Assembly (NCBI GenBank): GCA_038363925.1
Contig: JAQQWL010000005.1
Location: forward strand, 3,720,001-3,784,000
Direction of reading: 5' to 3'
Length of the DNA stretch: 64,000 bases
DNA from: Apiospora phragmitis
Lineage: Eukaryota > Ascomycota > Sordariomycetes > Amphisphaeriales > Apiosporaceae
Shown: positions 37,777 to 50,271 of the stretch, piece after piece
How positions within the stretch are numbered: position 1 is the first letter of the stretch
Layout of the letters: the number at the start of each line of letters is the position of its first letter
Program-made: the position numbers and the translations under genes
Notes under the pieces: generated by a model
Told to the model about the DNA's origin: nothing
Databases searched by the model: none
What the model saw: the letters and a program-made list of their open reading frames with translations, nothing else

Positions 37777-40534
37777 CTAGTATCCTGCCTTGCCTGGCAT
37801 CGGAGGAAGTCCGTGGCCGTGGTTTTGCGGAGGCAGGTGGTTGTGGCAGTAGATCTTGCCTGCCGTGCTGATGGTCGCGTTCTTCTTGGATGCATCGATA
37901 AACTTGACCGGATCATCGTAGCTGTCCATCTGGCAACACTCGATAGTCTTGAACCACCGCGAAGTAACGACCTCGGCCATGGTCCAGCGCTTCTCCGGGT
38001 CCGGGTTGAGCATCTTCAGCAACAGACGTCGAAGAGCCAGAGGCTTGACGCAGTAGTCGAAGGCGTCGAGGTGAGGCAGCGCATCCTTGGTGGCATCGGG
38101 GTTCTTGGCGACCCTGGCGTTGTACTTCTCGTAGGCGAGAACGAGCTTGTTGTATTGACCTGCTGTCTTGGCATCGTTCTGCCACTCGGCCTTCTCCCAA
38201 ATGTTGGCGCCGAAAATCAGGTAGATCATGACAATGGCAGAGCTCCAGACATCCAACGGGCGAGGGTCATAGTCGCGTTGCTTGCTGAGGACCTCGGGCG
38301 CAATATAAGGAAGACTGCCGCAGATGCCAGGCTTGCAGAGTCGGATTTCACCGTTCATGCCCTGGCCACATTGACCACCAGCTTCCCTCAGACCGGGATG
38401 GATGCCGGAAAAGACCTCGGAGACACCAAAGTCGGTAATCTTCACCTTGCTGTCCTTGGTGATCAGAAGGTTCTCAAGCTTGATGTCGCGGTGGGCAATG
38501 CCGTTTGAGTGCAAGTAATGGATACCCTGGCACACCTGCTTGAACAGACAATGACGATCCACCTCACGTCCCTCTTCCATCAGGTACTTCTTAGAGACAA
38601 GACTGAACAAGTCGCCCTCGGAACAGTACTCCATGACGTGATTCCAGCGACCGTGATCGGTGCACAATCGAACAGTCTCGACAATGTTGGGATGGTGCAG
38701 ACTCTTGGCAATGCTGAACTCCGACTTGATCTTCTTCTGGTAGTCTTTGTCGGATTCCACACTGCGCTTGCTTCGGAATTCCTTGACGGCATACATTTCA
38801 CCAGGTGAGCCCTTGCGCACCATCAATGTGACCTTGGACGTGGCGCCCTTGCCGAGATGCTTGCCGTGGCGGCCGAGCAGCTTGTGTTGGTATTCGAACT
38901 CCTTGAGAAGTTCGGCGACGTCAACGGTGAAGTCATCGGGAAGACTCAGACTCAAACGCCGCGCCTTCATGCCTGTCCCGGCGTCAGGGGGTAGAGCCCA
39001 TGGCTGCCGGGTCAGGTCCAGGTGTTCTTGAGCCTTCTTGGAGCGCTCGACGCTGCGCGTGCGACGCATCTCTTTCCGGGGACCGCTGACGAAGTTCACG
39101 CGAGAGCGCAGAGAGAAACCGGTGTGAGTCTTCTTCTTGTTACTAAGGAAATCGCTCGATGAGGGAACCGACGACGGCACCGATCCGGCATCCTTTGATG
39201 CCGGCGAGGCCGGCGAGGGCGGACTGTTGGAGCGGGTCTCAGGACGCGAAGGGTGGAAGGAGAAGCGGCGACTGCTGCTGGGGGTGGCCTTGGCCGGTGT
39301 ATTCGAGGTGGTGGTATCCAGCACGGCACCAGCAGCACCGCCGTTCTGGTAGACGGGCTCGCGAAACTCCATAGTCGCACCGTCAGTCACGTTGGAGGCG
39401 GATCGCCGGAACAAGGAAGTCATTTTGGTGCCGACACCGAGAAAAGACTTGGAGGCTCCTCTGAGTGAGAGATTGCCCAGCGAAGGTCTTCTCGGAGGCG
39501 GCGAGGCCTCTGAAGGGTGCTCGGATTGGTATTGTTGTTGCTGTTGTTGTTCTAGCAGGGAAGGTTGCTGGTACTGGTACTGGGAAACAAAAGATGTGCG
39601 ATTGGAGTTGGTGGGCGAACAATCCGAGCGAGGTGACGTCGAGGTGGGCGTTTCTTGGCCGAACTTTGAGGTGGGCTCGGGGCTGGTAGCGCTGCAAGTG
39701 GGATTATTGGCTGCTGTAAGTGTGAGGGATTTAGAGGCTTTAGGGGATTGGTCCTCAATCAGCTGCCCAGACCCAGCGTCGGTTGCACTGCTGCTTGGGT
39801 CCTGGCGCTGTGGCGCCCGTGGTGGGGTGGCTGCAGTTTCCACTACTAAGGGCGGCGGTCTCCTGTAGGCTTTTTGCGACAAGCCCGTAGCCGCCGCGGA
39901 AGTGGTCGTGGTAGTAGTAGAAGTGCTTTCTCCAGTATTGGGAGTAGTAGTAGTAGTAGTAGAGTCCGCAACAATATCCGGGGAAGCGATCAATCCAGTC
40001 TCGAGTTGCCGTTGGTCGCTGCTTGGGAGATCCAACAGGGTCTGGAATTCTCGCGACTCTCTGCCGCTTACAGGGGTGATTGGCTCGTTTGCCGACTCGC
40101 TCTCGGTTTCATCGTCCTCTTCGGGGATAGGGCCACTCAGATCTGTAGGGTAACGGCGTGGCGACGAAGAGAGACTCGACGCAGGGTAGCTGTTATTGGA
40201 AAGTCCTGCGTGGCTCTGGCTTTGTTGTGGTTGTAGGATGGGAATAGGAGCACACGTAAAGTGAGACTTGGAGGGCGACGAGGTCAAAAGGGAGTCGTCA
40301 TTGTCTGTGGATCCAACGCATTATTAATAACTTGAACCGTTGTCCCAAGGGGGGGAAAAAAATTCCTAGCATGCTACGTACCTAATATATAGCTAGATAA
40401 GCAAGGGCAAGGGCAACAAGGGGGGCCCGGAAACAAGAGATCAAACAAACATGCGATTGCAAAGACAAGGAAGAGAGGATCGGGAACATACCTATTGTGG
40501 CAGCTGATGATGACGAGATTCGGCTTCTCGGCAT
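37777..40534 (-). CDS. Ser/Thr protein kinase, Hal4/Sat4 (NPR/Hal) family
   Basis: Fungal-specific kinase of the group containing Hal4/Sat4, Hal5, Ptk2 and Npr1, which regulate plasma-membrane ion and nutrient transporters. Exon 1 is 40534-40492 and exon 2 is 40304-37777 (minus strand), with a 187 bp intron (GTATGT..ACAG), giving 856 residues with no frame break. Exon 1 supplies the initiator Met (MPRSRISSSSAAT); the large exon has no suitable ATG at its start. Residues 1-480 are low complexity, rich in Ser, Thr, Pro and Gln, with a poly-Gln run and many possible phosphosites. The kinase domain spans about 490-800. It has the glycine loop GKGATSKV, lysine in YAVKEF, HRDIKLENLL, DFGVSEVF and an APE motif, plus the 30-residue insert before CGSLPYIAPE seen in this family. 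A short Cys/His-containing tail follows. Which paralogue it is remains open. Confidence 0.9.
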
Positions 40535-41705
40535 CGGAGGAGGGGCGGCTCTGGTCCCATTCGCACCAGTGCCAGGACCAGCACCAGTCGTTGGCGCTGT
40601 TGCGTCTGCGTCTTCTTCTGTAAGTGTGTGGGAGGGGTGCCGCACAGGGCGGCAGCCACCATGGTTCGAGGGCTGGCCATCGTGGAATCCGTCGAGCAGG
40701 CCCGATTGGACCGGCTGTACCTGCTGCAAGGTCGAAAAAAGTCGAAGATGTAGATGGAAGGCGACTAGAACTGAAGAAATTCCGTCGCCAACGAAAAGAA
40801 CCCTCCAGATTCTTCTTACTCAGGCAGGCCCAGATTTTCACTAAGCCGGCTGCTTATCTGTGGTGCTGGAGATAATAAACAGAGTTGGCCGTCGTTATGC
40901 TAGCGGACGAACGAACGACACCAAAAAGTCGCAATTGCGAATCCCTGTAAGGCCCAAACCAAGGGTGGGAGGAGATCGAGACCGTGGAACCTTATGCTTG
41001 AACCATGGATCACTCGGAACAAACTGATGGGCAAGTAGCGTAGCCAGAGTCGTAGTGTGTGGTAGCAGCGAGACTTTCGTAAGGGGAGATAGATCGAGAA
41101 CGATGGATAATCCGCGGTGGTCCGTCTCGTTCGTTCCAAAGGCTCGGTTCGGGGCTGCCGAAGTAGACACACTCGTTCTGCGAGAAATAGGCCGGCCGAG
41201 GGGAAGGAGGTCTTAAGTGAGAAAGGAAAATCGGAGTGCCAAGTTGACCCAGGTTGAGGGTATGAGGCAATGATGACTCGTGTAATTATAAAAAAAAGAA
41301 TAGCACTGCCTGGGCAGATCGTCGAAGATGATGAAGGATTTACACACGGAATCGGTGATGTTGGCAAGCCCCCTTTTCTTGGCTTTTTCTTCGAATGTTC
41401 GGTGCAGCGATCGAATAGTGGCAGGTTGCGCACGCAAGGTACTAACTTTTAGGTAAAGTTGTTGTAAGTCCAGTCTGGTCCAGTCCTGTGCTGGGGGGTC
41501 CGGATACCAAGAGCAAGTAGAGGGGGAGAGGAGGGGCATATACGACCACCAACAGGTAATGGTTGCTGCTGTGTAGCCCTGCTTTTGGTATAATGCCCAG
41601 AGCCAAGATCTTCGCGCCAAGGCGAAGGAAAACAGTAATGGGCAGAATCGACACTCAGGATTTGGGAAACAAGATAAGAGGCAAGTCCAGGAGTATATGT
41701 CTCGA

Positions 41706-41718
41706 GGGGGGGGGGGGG
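41706..41718. repeat. G13 homopolymer
   Basis: Uninterrupted run of thirteen G in non-coding DNA upstream of the kinase gene. A run of this length is error-prone in most sequencing methods, so its true length is uncertain. Confidence 0.8.
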
Positions 41719-44700
41719 AAGCAGTGCTGTTATAAACATGAGACCAAAAAAAGAAGGATAGGAACCCTTCTTCACGGTCACACTAAACCTACACTCACAC
41801 ATACACTCCCCTACTCTACTCGACTGCGACTCTTCTCCTTCCACATACCCACCCCCATCCAAACTAAGCTTCAAGTATGTCCCCTCGAGTACCTACTCGG
41901 TAAGCAAGTAGGTATTACTCGGAGCAATGCCAATATGAGCTGCAGGACAACCTGCGCTAAACTTGTTCGTCTGGGGGTCTTTCTTCGATGAAGCGGGGAC
42001 GAGGTCGACTAGCGTTACATATGCGTGTAAGTGGGATGGAGTGAGTGCCCAGAGTGCCCAGCGCAAATACGACATGGGGGCATTGCAGATGCAGTCGTGA
42101 GGGTTTAGTGTGTTAAACCCTAGAGAGAAACATTTATTTTATTTCCAGATATATGTAATGACTGTATGTTCCGGTAGTATGTGATATGAGATCAGATAGA
42201 TACATGTACGTACGCGGCACACGGCCAGCCGGATGTCATGGGAGGCAGGCGTAGTAGCCAAACTGCACCTATAGACGGAACGCACGCTCTGGAGGACCGA
42301 GGCGAGACATGGAAAAGAAGTATTCGATACCTACATACAAATCTACTTACCTCTCCTATGTGGAGGTTACACAAAAGAGTTATGGAATGTTCGTCCTGAT
42401 ACTGTGTGCAGATTGAACGGGAGCGAATGGGCGCGATGCCAAGTTTGGGGCCCCAAGTGCAGAGGCCAGCTGCTGGTGGGCGCTTCGAGGATTGACTTGC
42501 CGCAACGGGAAAAGAGATTATGGACTTGGGGGAGGCTTGGCTGGCGTGTTGGCTTTCTGCTTGTCTTTGTTTCCTGAGAGGGCCAAAGTTTCGGCGGTAT
42601 TTTCTGACAGCATGAAAGGGCTCCATAGCCGCAAGAGCCACGGAGCCCGCCTACCACCCTACCACGCTACCAGCCAGGCATACACGCATACATACAATCA
42701 GACTCGAGAATCGAGATAGGGCCCGCAAGAGGGCATTTGCTTGGCAAAAAGTCAGAGTCGAGCCAAGAGTTTCTAAGCCATAACTCAACACACCCAGACC
42801 TGCTCAGGAATTCAACTCGTTTGAGAGCACACAGTCGGCACATCAGACAAGTAAAAGTCATTGATACTTGCCTCAACACTCCGAGTGCAAATTGCTCGGC
42901 TGTAATATAAGGCCTGCCTTCAATGGAGCCCCCCTCCCCCACCCAGTGGATACAGTGCGAGCAACACTCCGAGAGTGAGATGCAGTGAGCGATTTTCAGT
43001 CCTGAATAAGTATGCTGTTATGTAGGTAATGTTATGTACGGAGGTCTCCCCTTGTTCACGACGGTTGCTATGGCCTGAGAGGGCGGAATTGACGGTGCAA
43101 GCCTCGGCGAATCAGATCAGTTTGCGACTGTATTGCACCGGAAGCAAAGGGCTGGGAATGGCAATATACGATCCCCCTGTTCCGGTTAATCCATGCCGAG
43201 TATTCGGTCCTGCCCTTCCTACAATTTTGGAGACTCACCATCTTGCGTCCGAGACGGGCTGCGGTCGCGCTGGGCGAAGCAATGCAGAGGCAGACGACCA
43301 TCAGATCAGACAATGTTTTCCGACAATGTTGAATTCAACGCTCCATTTTCAGTTCCTGCCTTGCAGCCTTGGCAGCATTCTTCCACTTCTTTCCTCTCCT
43401 TGTCAAGAGCGCGCCAAGAACTCCGGTCTGGCGATCCTGGCACTTGCCGGCCTTGGTGGTGTCAAACGGAGAGCCGAAGGTGTTAATTGCAATCAACAGT
43501 CCAAGACCGCCTAACTATGAATTGACGATACCAAGACCGTTTCATTGACAGCCAGTGGTGCTTGGCGGACACTTACACGGCTTGGCGAGCACGCATTTCC
43601 ACACTTAGCCTTAGAGGCTGCATATATTGTAAGAGAAATTGTCTTTCCTCCCATCTGTGCGTCGGGCTTGGCTTGCGGTGCAAAATAATGTTTCCAGATG
43701 TTTGGTGCTGTTCTCAATGTCCGGCAGAGGGCACTGCCGACCACAAATCCATGGATGGATACCATGCCGTACAATAGTCTTTAATGGCCAGAAACCATGG
43801 CTCCCTGTGTTCGCAGACCGCAGGAAACAAGAAACCTGTCGATCGTACTCTGTGTGTACGGGAAGGAGCAAACTTGGGTTATTATTAACTCATATACGGA
43901 GTACCGAACGTACAATTTACCTGACCTGATCCGATTCTGCTTATGCTTCTCCTTGGCTCGCTATGTCGTATGGACGCGATACCGCGGACTTGCTAAACCT
44001 CCTTATTAATATTCCATATCAGGGCCGTCTTCGCCCCTAGTGATTGGCGATGTTTCTCAGCGGACAGTGGACAGCCATATAAAAAACGGGGTGCCGTCTG
44101 ACGATGCTGTGGATGCCAGCCAGTCCCTGTCAGCGCGTCAACTTAAGGTGGCATGGATGGGATGGCCTGGTCCTGCGTCATTCGGGAGGGCTAGGTGGGG
44201 GGGCTCCAAGCCCGGCGCCTTCGGCCTCTGTCAAATCAAATACCACCTCGCGACTCTGTGTGCGCCTTGGATCCGCCTTGTGCGTACTCGTAAGTTTGGC
44301 GTGCACATCATCTGTCTGGGCAGGACTTCCGAACTCGCTGCGGCGACCCTGATGATGCTGGCTATCGCGATTGCATCATTCATCTGTATGGGGAGCTGGA
44401 GAGGCCGGGGCGCCTTGGCTTCCTTTTGGAGCGCACTCGATCTCGCAAGTATTGAAAAGCGTAATTTCGGCCTCCTAGCCATACCAATCAAACAGCAGAT
44501 ATTGAGGCGACACCAGGGGACTAGGCTAGCTCCCTTTTTGCGATCTTGTGGACCGGCCGTGAATGATACCACTTACCACGCGCTGCCTGTCTGATTTTGT
44601 AGTCCACATCAGAGATAACGCCTGGATACCAATCAATATTCACACATCAGATAACCCGAGTTTGGCGCATTGGACCCGAGCGAGCGAGACAGGCAAACCT

Positions 44701-45593
44701 CGGCTACCTACATTGGCATAGGCATCATGGGTATTCATGTCATGGCCAACCCGGCGAGGTATCTATACGTGAGTCTGTTAATTAAAGGCTGATGGAGCAC
44801 AATTCGAGAGATTGTTCACACCGACAATTAACTCCATGCTCTATGCGACTCTGATCTGCTCTGCTCAACAGATCTGCTGAACCCTGAGCCTTGACTCGAA
44901 TGACCAAATTGTGTAAGTATACAGCAGTATACTGGTTTGCATGACATGGCGGTATTAGCTTTGGATTGCAACGCCGGGGAATGGCCCTTCCTCATTGGCT
45001 GCTGGGCTCGAGCTGGACGAGAACGGAAGCCTGAGTAAGGTTAGATACAGCGATCAAAATCCCGTGTAGGCGTAGCTTGCTTCCCTTTTCGATTCAATAG
45101 TCAACCTACTTCGCTTTGTTGGTGGCCTTCTTGTCCTATTGCTGTCCTCTCCACCATGGACCATTGGACTTGGTGCTGGTGTCGGTGTCTGCTTTCGTAT
45201 GACGACCCTTGACAGCGAACAAAAGGCCAAGTCCTGAGATGTGATTACCATCCATTCGCCCGGCGCGTGTCGGTTCGAACGAAAAGGGTAAGCCGTGTGT
45301 GCTTCTTGACGAGTCTCGGCAACCAGTCGCCAGTAGTCAGTTGACGTCTTTGTTGCAAGTCGGTCAGTACAGTCTCTTCAGTACCTACCACGCTACCTAC
45401 GTTACAGATGACCCCCACGCACGCTCAAAAGGAACAACTCGAGGAGTGTGTGTGGCTCAACATGCAGCTGCCTCAAATCGTCGCTCTTGTGGTTCAGCAG
45501 CAGCCGGTCTCGTGACCTTGCAGGTTGGAGCTGCTTGGGGCTACTCTTGCATTAGACCGGACAAGTCGAATCTTGTTGAACCCGCGCTGCGCC

Positions 45594-45616
45594 GCTGCTG
45601 CTGCTGCTGCTGCTGT
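45594..45616. repeat. (GCT)7 microsatellite
   Basis: Trinucleotide run in the long gene-free stretch. In the plus-strand frame that crosses it, it reads as consecutive cysteines, which argues against that frame being a real gene. Confidence 0.8.
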
Positions 45617-48600
45617 GATCGCATTCGCATTATCTGGGGGGAGGGAAGGGAAAGGGACGAAATGTTCCTAGCCGTCTTGGCAATACTCCGGATTGGCAGT
45701 TCGTCGTGTGTGTGCCTGCCTTCCCGACTATCAAATTATCAAACACAGGTTGCATGGTATTTCGCAATCATTTACAGTGAAATGGCAGGATCAATCACGG
45801 TTGAGCAAACCGCCTTGGCGAGGCAGTGAGCCTAATTGGAGGCTCTTGGCTGAGGACAACGATCGGCGGGCGTGTCCCGTCTCAATCCAGGTCGAAAGAG
45901 GCCCAGACCGGCGATTCGCCAGATTTTAGCATGCGCAGCAGCCAGCGCAATTTGTTGTTGTTCAACAGACGTTGATGTTGTTGTCCAAATTTACCCGTTG
46001 CTTCATCTCATGGCTTCCGGGCCATGAAATGAAACAGTGCAGCGACAGCGCACCCACTGGCTGGGCAACCATCGGTCAAGGTCAGCTGAAGCCATCATTG
46101 GTCGTGACCCTTTGTGGAAGTATCGGATACCTGACGGGTATGCATACAATAATATGACGGATAACTCAGCAGCAGCGGTGAATGTCAGAATGACCTCTCT
46201 GCGCTCACGATACTTACCGGCAGATATGAAATTTAAGCGGTATGGGTGCGTTAGTATGCGCCGGATAGCTGACTACAAAGCACATCATTTCGAGTCATTG
46301 TGCCAGCATTCGGCCTGCCTAAGCTTCGAGGCCGCCGGCGGCCCCCAACCTCACCGAAGCCCTTTTTCCCGTCACACCTCCGTTTGGGTCTGTCATGCGG
46401 CACCAAACCGTGTGTTGTTAGGCTGAGAGAGTCTGCCGCCGGCCATGAATCGATCGGTCGCAGTGCCGGGTTTCTAGAACACGTCGTTGGTCGTACGCTG
46501 ACTCCTACCTCGACCAAGTTAAGAAGATCGAAATACTAGTAGTAAAAAAGCAACGTCTTCCATCGTCGGCATTCGCGTACGTAGCAATGCGTGGCGCATG
46601 AAGTCCTCTCTGCCGTCCCTGCCAAGCCTCTGACTAAACCAGTCTTTCGCTGGTGGACGAATGCAGGTGATCGACGGAACACCAGGATTCCGGCCGCCAT
46701 CCTGCGTTCCCCTCCAGGCTTCAAGACAAACATAAATACATGTAGAGCCGCCTTGGCAAGTCTTGGATCTCGCTCATTGGAGTTACCTCGACGGAAGCAC
46801 ACACGACCAGGGAAGACAAGAAGTGCTGCTGCTTCTCCTACGCCAAGATGCGGTTGAGGCGTGTGTGTGTGTCTATGTATGCGTGTGTTGTGTGCGCCTG
46901 TCTCTCTTTCCCACCGTCTTGGCATCCCTATACCGCCGCTCGCACCCCTCCTCCCAACGACCAGTCGCTGTCCGAAACCCGAAACACAGCTGCCAAGCCT
47001 CGTACAGAAGCAATGATGTGCGCCTTGGCTTCGCGGCAAGAAACCTCGCAAGCAATGCTTGGGCAAACCGTGAAGGGGGGCGCATGACGAGTCCCTTACA
47101 CCTACTGTACCTGTCCTTGCCTCCCTGGCCCTTTCACTTGTACGCAGCGATCGGCGACAAATGCGGTATCTTGTTTGTTTCGAACATGGGGGCGGAGAGG
47201 ACGGACTTTCTTGGTCGACAATAGGATTGCGATACGAGCATACGATGGCCCATGGTGAACTTTACAACACTTTCCGCACCGCCGGCGACGTGTTCTTTTC
47301 TTGGCGTCTACACCATCTTCTTACGCAAACGCGCATCTGCTGCATCGCTGCCCAGGGATTTCAAATGAGCAGCCGGCCTTCTTGCAGATTACGCAGCCTG
47401 TGCTCCTCTTCCAGATCGGTCGGTATGAAACTACCGCCACCAGGCACTTCACAGCCAGCCATAAGCCAATCCGGCAAGACCAGTGTTGCTGCTACTACTT
47501 CGGCAGGTGGTTTGTAGAGTTCATCTCCGGGCTCCTGTTTCGCAGTCGAGATTACCTGCATGCTCCGTGATCGGGAAAAGTGTGAGTCCTTCAGCCGCAT
47601 CAATCATCGCTGCTGCATACCGCCGTATCCGTTGCTTCGGTGCCTTACTGTGTGTGTGATGCGGACGATTCGCAGCAGGGCCGGCTGCAACAATTATCAC
47701 AACCACTCACCATAGTGGCGACGAAACTCCGGTCATAGGCGCATCTTCAGTATATGCAAGGCAGTGTAGGTGTCCAATCACCTGGTCGGCCACCTAGCGA
47801 GTGATGTATAACCAAAGACTGGGCGAGTTTTCCGTTCCGGGGGAATATCTTTTTCTAGACATATCGGCATATTGTACTGTTTTTGCTGGTGCATGTGTCC
47901 AAGCCAACAGGAGAGCCGATAGCTAGCAAGTCATGATCCAGTAAATCCCGGGTGCTACTAAATAGACACGACAAGGCTGGCTCATGGAACTCCTTTGCCC
48001 ACTCATTCCTATGTCAGAACTTCACCATCCACCGTGATTATAACTTGATGCGGTTTACCCTTCTATCCAGCTCTTCAGGCCTACTAATCTACACTGTATG
48101 TTTTCCATTGGTGACAGCCACTTCTACGTTGACTTGTTCTGTCTTGGTAAAGGGGCTGTACATGGAAAGCTACTTGGGACGCTACTTGGGACATGCTCAA
48201 GCTCGAGATAGGGGCCAGTTCCAACATTGGGTAGCCAAAAGGCTGAGCTAAGGTGGGATGCTCGCCGCTATACCTGGATGCCTCACCGATGCCAATACCG
48301 CTAATCGAATACCAGAAAGCTTGTGCATCGGTGATTTGACGTGGCCGTCTGGATGCCAGAACCCATGAGAAGGATGGATCGCAGACTGATCAGACACAAA
48401 CACTGTGCGCTGGATGAGAACATCGTCCGGGGCACCAGCGAAAGGGGGGAAGCTCCGTGATGCCCTATCGAAGGCTGCAGCGTCGGCCGTGGTCGCATAT
48501 GCGATTACTGGGCTCTGGCCATGCCTATCGAGGCCCCTATCAGTTCTGACAGGCCTTGGATGAGGTGAGACGAGAGTCACTCTGCATGTTGCAAAATCAT

Positions 48601-49532
48601 GGGGGCGGGCAAGAGCCGCATCGGATCCGCACAATCGAGTTTACTATTACATATGGCAAGTTGGTGCCGCCCCTCCAACAAACCGAACTTGGGGCTTCGA
48701 GGAACATGATACTTTCTTGTTATGTCCACCGCGTGTACTTCCCTGTCGTGGCAAAGTCCGCCTGGGAGCCGATGGGCGCGGGACGATGTACTGTTGGTCA
48801 TCTTCCGACACTGAAGACCAGAAAAGGAGAGTACGCGAAACACATGAGTGGTTGCCGGGCCCTTCGGGCGTGTCTTACTGTGCTGCATGGTCAGCGTTGC
48901 TGCAAATCAGGCCAAGGATTTGCAATTGCTTTTATCAAAGCCTCATCCCAGCCATGGTCAGTCTTGCTAGAAACACCCTCTTGCGGAGACGCATGAAGCT
49001 TCCGATTACATGGATGTGTTGATCGTCTTCCTCTCCAACCTCACTACTCGGCGGGAAGGACTCACGATGCTGATTACGAGCATCATCATATACCAATGTT
49101 TGTATATTGGGTGTGTGTCCTTATTCTGAGTCTTTTGTTTTATATGACGATGTTGTTTGCGTGGGGGTAGAAATCACAAAATGACGAGATCAGTACGAAT
49201 GGCTCAGGGGAACAGCAAAACTGGGCGGGTAAGAGTCCGTTCGATTGGCTAGCTAGCTCTATCTTTGTCGTTCATGACTTCAGTTACTACAAGCAATAAT
49301 ACTGCATTGCTAAAGTGAGCCACCACTGGAGTTGAGCCACGAACACGCCATTTTCCCAGACATCGAGGTGATGTATCGTAACGGCTTTTCTTTGTTGTTG
49401 TGAGTATATTGGAGTAGTGATGGCTCGACCAGACCAAACCAAACCAGATGAAAACATCCATCAACACACACATACGCATTCACTATCTCTCAACGGTAGT
49501 CTACGGGGTCCTCATATTCAATTGCGTATTGG

Positions 49533-49540
49533 TATAAATA
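49533..49540 (+). promoter_or_regulatory. TATA box of the small Cys-rich gene
   Basis: TATAAATA lies 136 bp before the ATG at 49676. The intervening leader is A/C-rich (ACACAACAGAACAACATCACC), typical of fungal 5' untranslated regions, and supports transcription from here. Confidence 0.5.
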
Positions 49541-49675
49541 ACATGGCCATGTTGCTCCATGTAGGAAAACGCTGAAATGCAAGAACAACGAATATCCATC
49601 CATACACGTACAGTTTAAACACACGAACAACACAACAGAACAACATCACCGCCAACCACTACTACTACCACAACA

Positions 49676-50271
49676 ATGTGCAAATCCTACCTGTTCCAGA
49701 CGCACTGCGTCTGCAAGTCCTGCGGCCACAAGACCACGCGCTGCCAACTCGTAGTCTTCCCCAGCGACCACTGCGCCCAGCTGCCCCCCGGCACCCCAGC
49801 CGAAGAGTGCCCCTGTCTCGAATCGCCCGTCGTGGTCACCAAGTACCAGGGCCTCGCCCCGTCGGCCCTGTGCCTGCGCACTGTGGAGACGCAGCTGAAG
49901 AACACGACGCGGGATCTGTTCGACTCTTTGGTGGCCGTTGGCAACCTCGTCCAGTCGGAGGCGCGCCTCGAGTTCGACGAGGTGGACGCGGCCCGGGGCC
50001 GCCTGCGGTTCTCGCTCCGGAACCTCAAGGAGGCCCTGGGGGTGGAGGGCGGCGGCGGCGACGGGGACGGGGACGGGGACCTTCCCGGGCCCGGTCGCTC
50101 CTGGAAGACGTGGCTCGCGACGCGGTCATTATCCGGGACAGGTCGGAGCGGTTGGAGATGGTGCGGGAGAAGATTTCGGGGCTCCTGCAGGGCATGGTCG
50201 AAGATACGCGGGATGCCAGGGACCGAGCAGCTGCCCTTTCCGAGGGTCCGTCTTCATACGAAGGGGCATAG
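49676..50271 (+). CDS. Small Cys-rich, coiled-coil protein of unknown function (one frame break)
   Basis: No family recognised. About 198 residues if one missing base is allowed at roughly 50060-50095. The N-terminal 50 residues are Cys/His-rich (CKSYLFQTHCVCKSCGHKT, then C..CPC) and could bind zinc. The middle (LRTVETQLKNTTRDLFDSL) and the C-terminus (LLEDVARDAVIIRDRSERL, MVREKISGLLQGMVEDTRD) have the charge spacing of amphipathic helices. The C-terminal helix is found only in the frame shifted by one base after a (GGGGAC)n repeat coding Gly-Asp. The unshifted frame gives Trp/Arg/Gly-rich sequence that does not look like protein. A TATA box and an A/C-rich leader support expression. The codon bias toward C or G in third positions also supports a real gene. 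Confidence 0.6.

Larger units (their letters stand above)
40535..49675. other. Long gene-free stretch, 9.1 kb
   Basis: The left end, to about 41500, contains the kinase leader and promoter, in which minus-strand frames remain open for up to 177 codons but show no family. Simple repeats include G13 at 41706-41718 and (GCT)n at 45594-45616. The longest frames, at 44040-44594 (184 codons), 45299-45829 (176), 46536-47066 minus (176) and 43029-43514 (161), have no motif, signal peptide or consistent splice pattern. Genes with many introns or several frame breaks could be missed here. Confidence 0.45.

Noticed and set aside
45271..45280. GGTTCGAAC, a tRNA T-loop-like word (also GGTTCGAATAC near 25535)
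   Set aside because: No matching acceptor, D or anticodon stems could be paired around either word.
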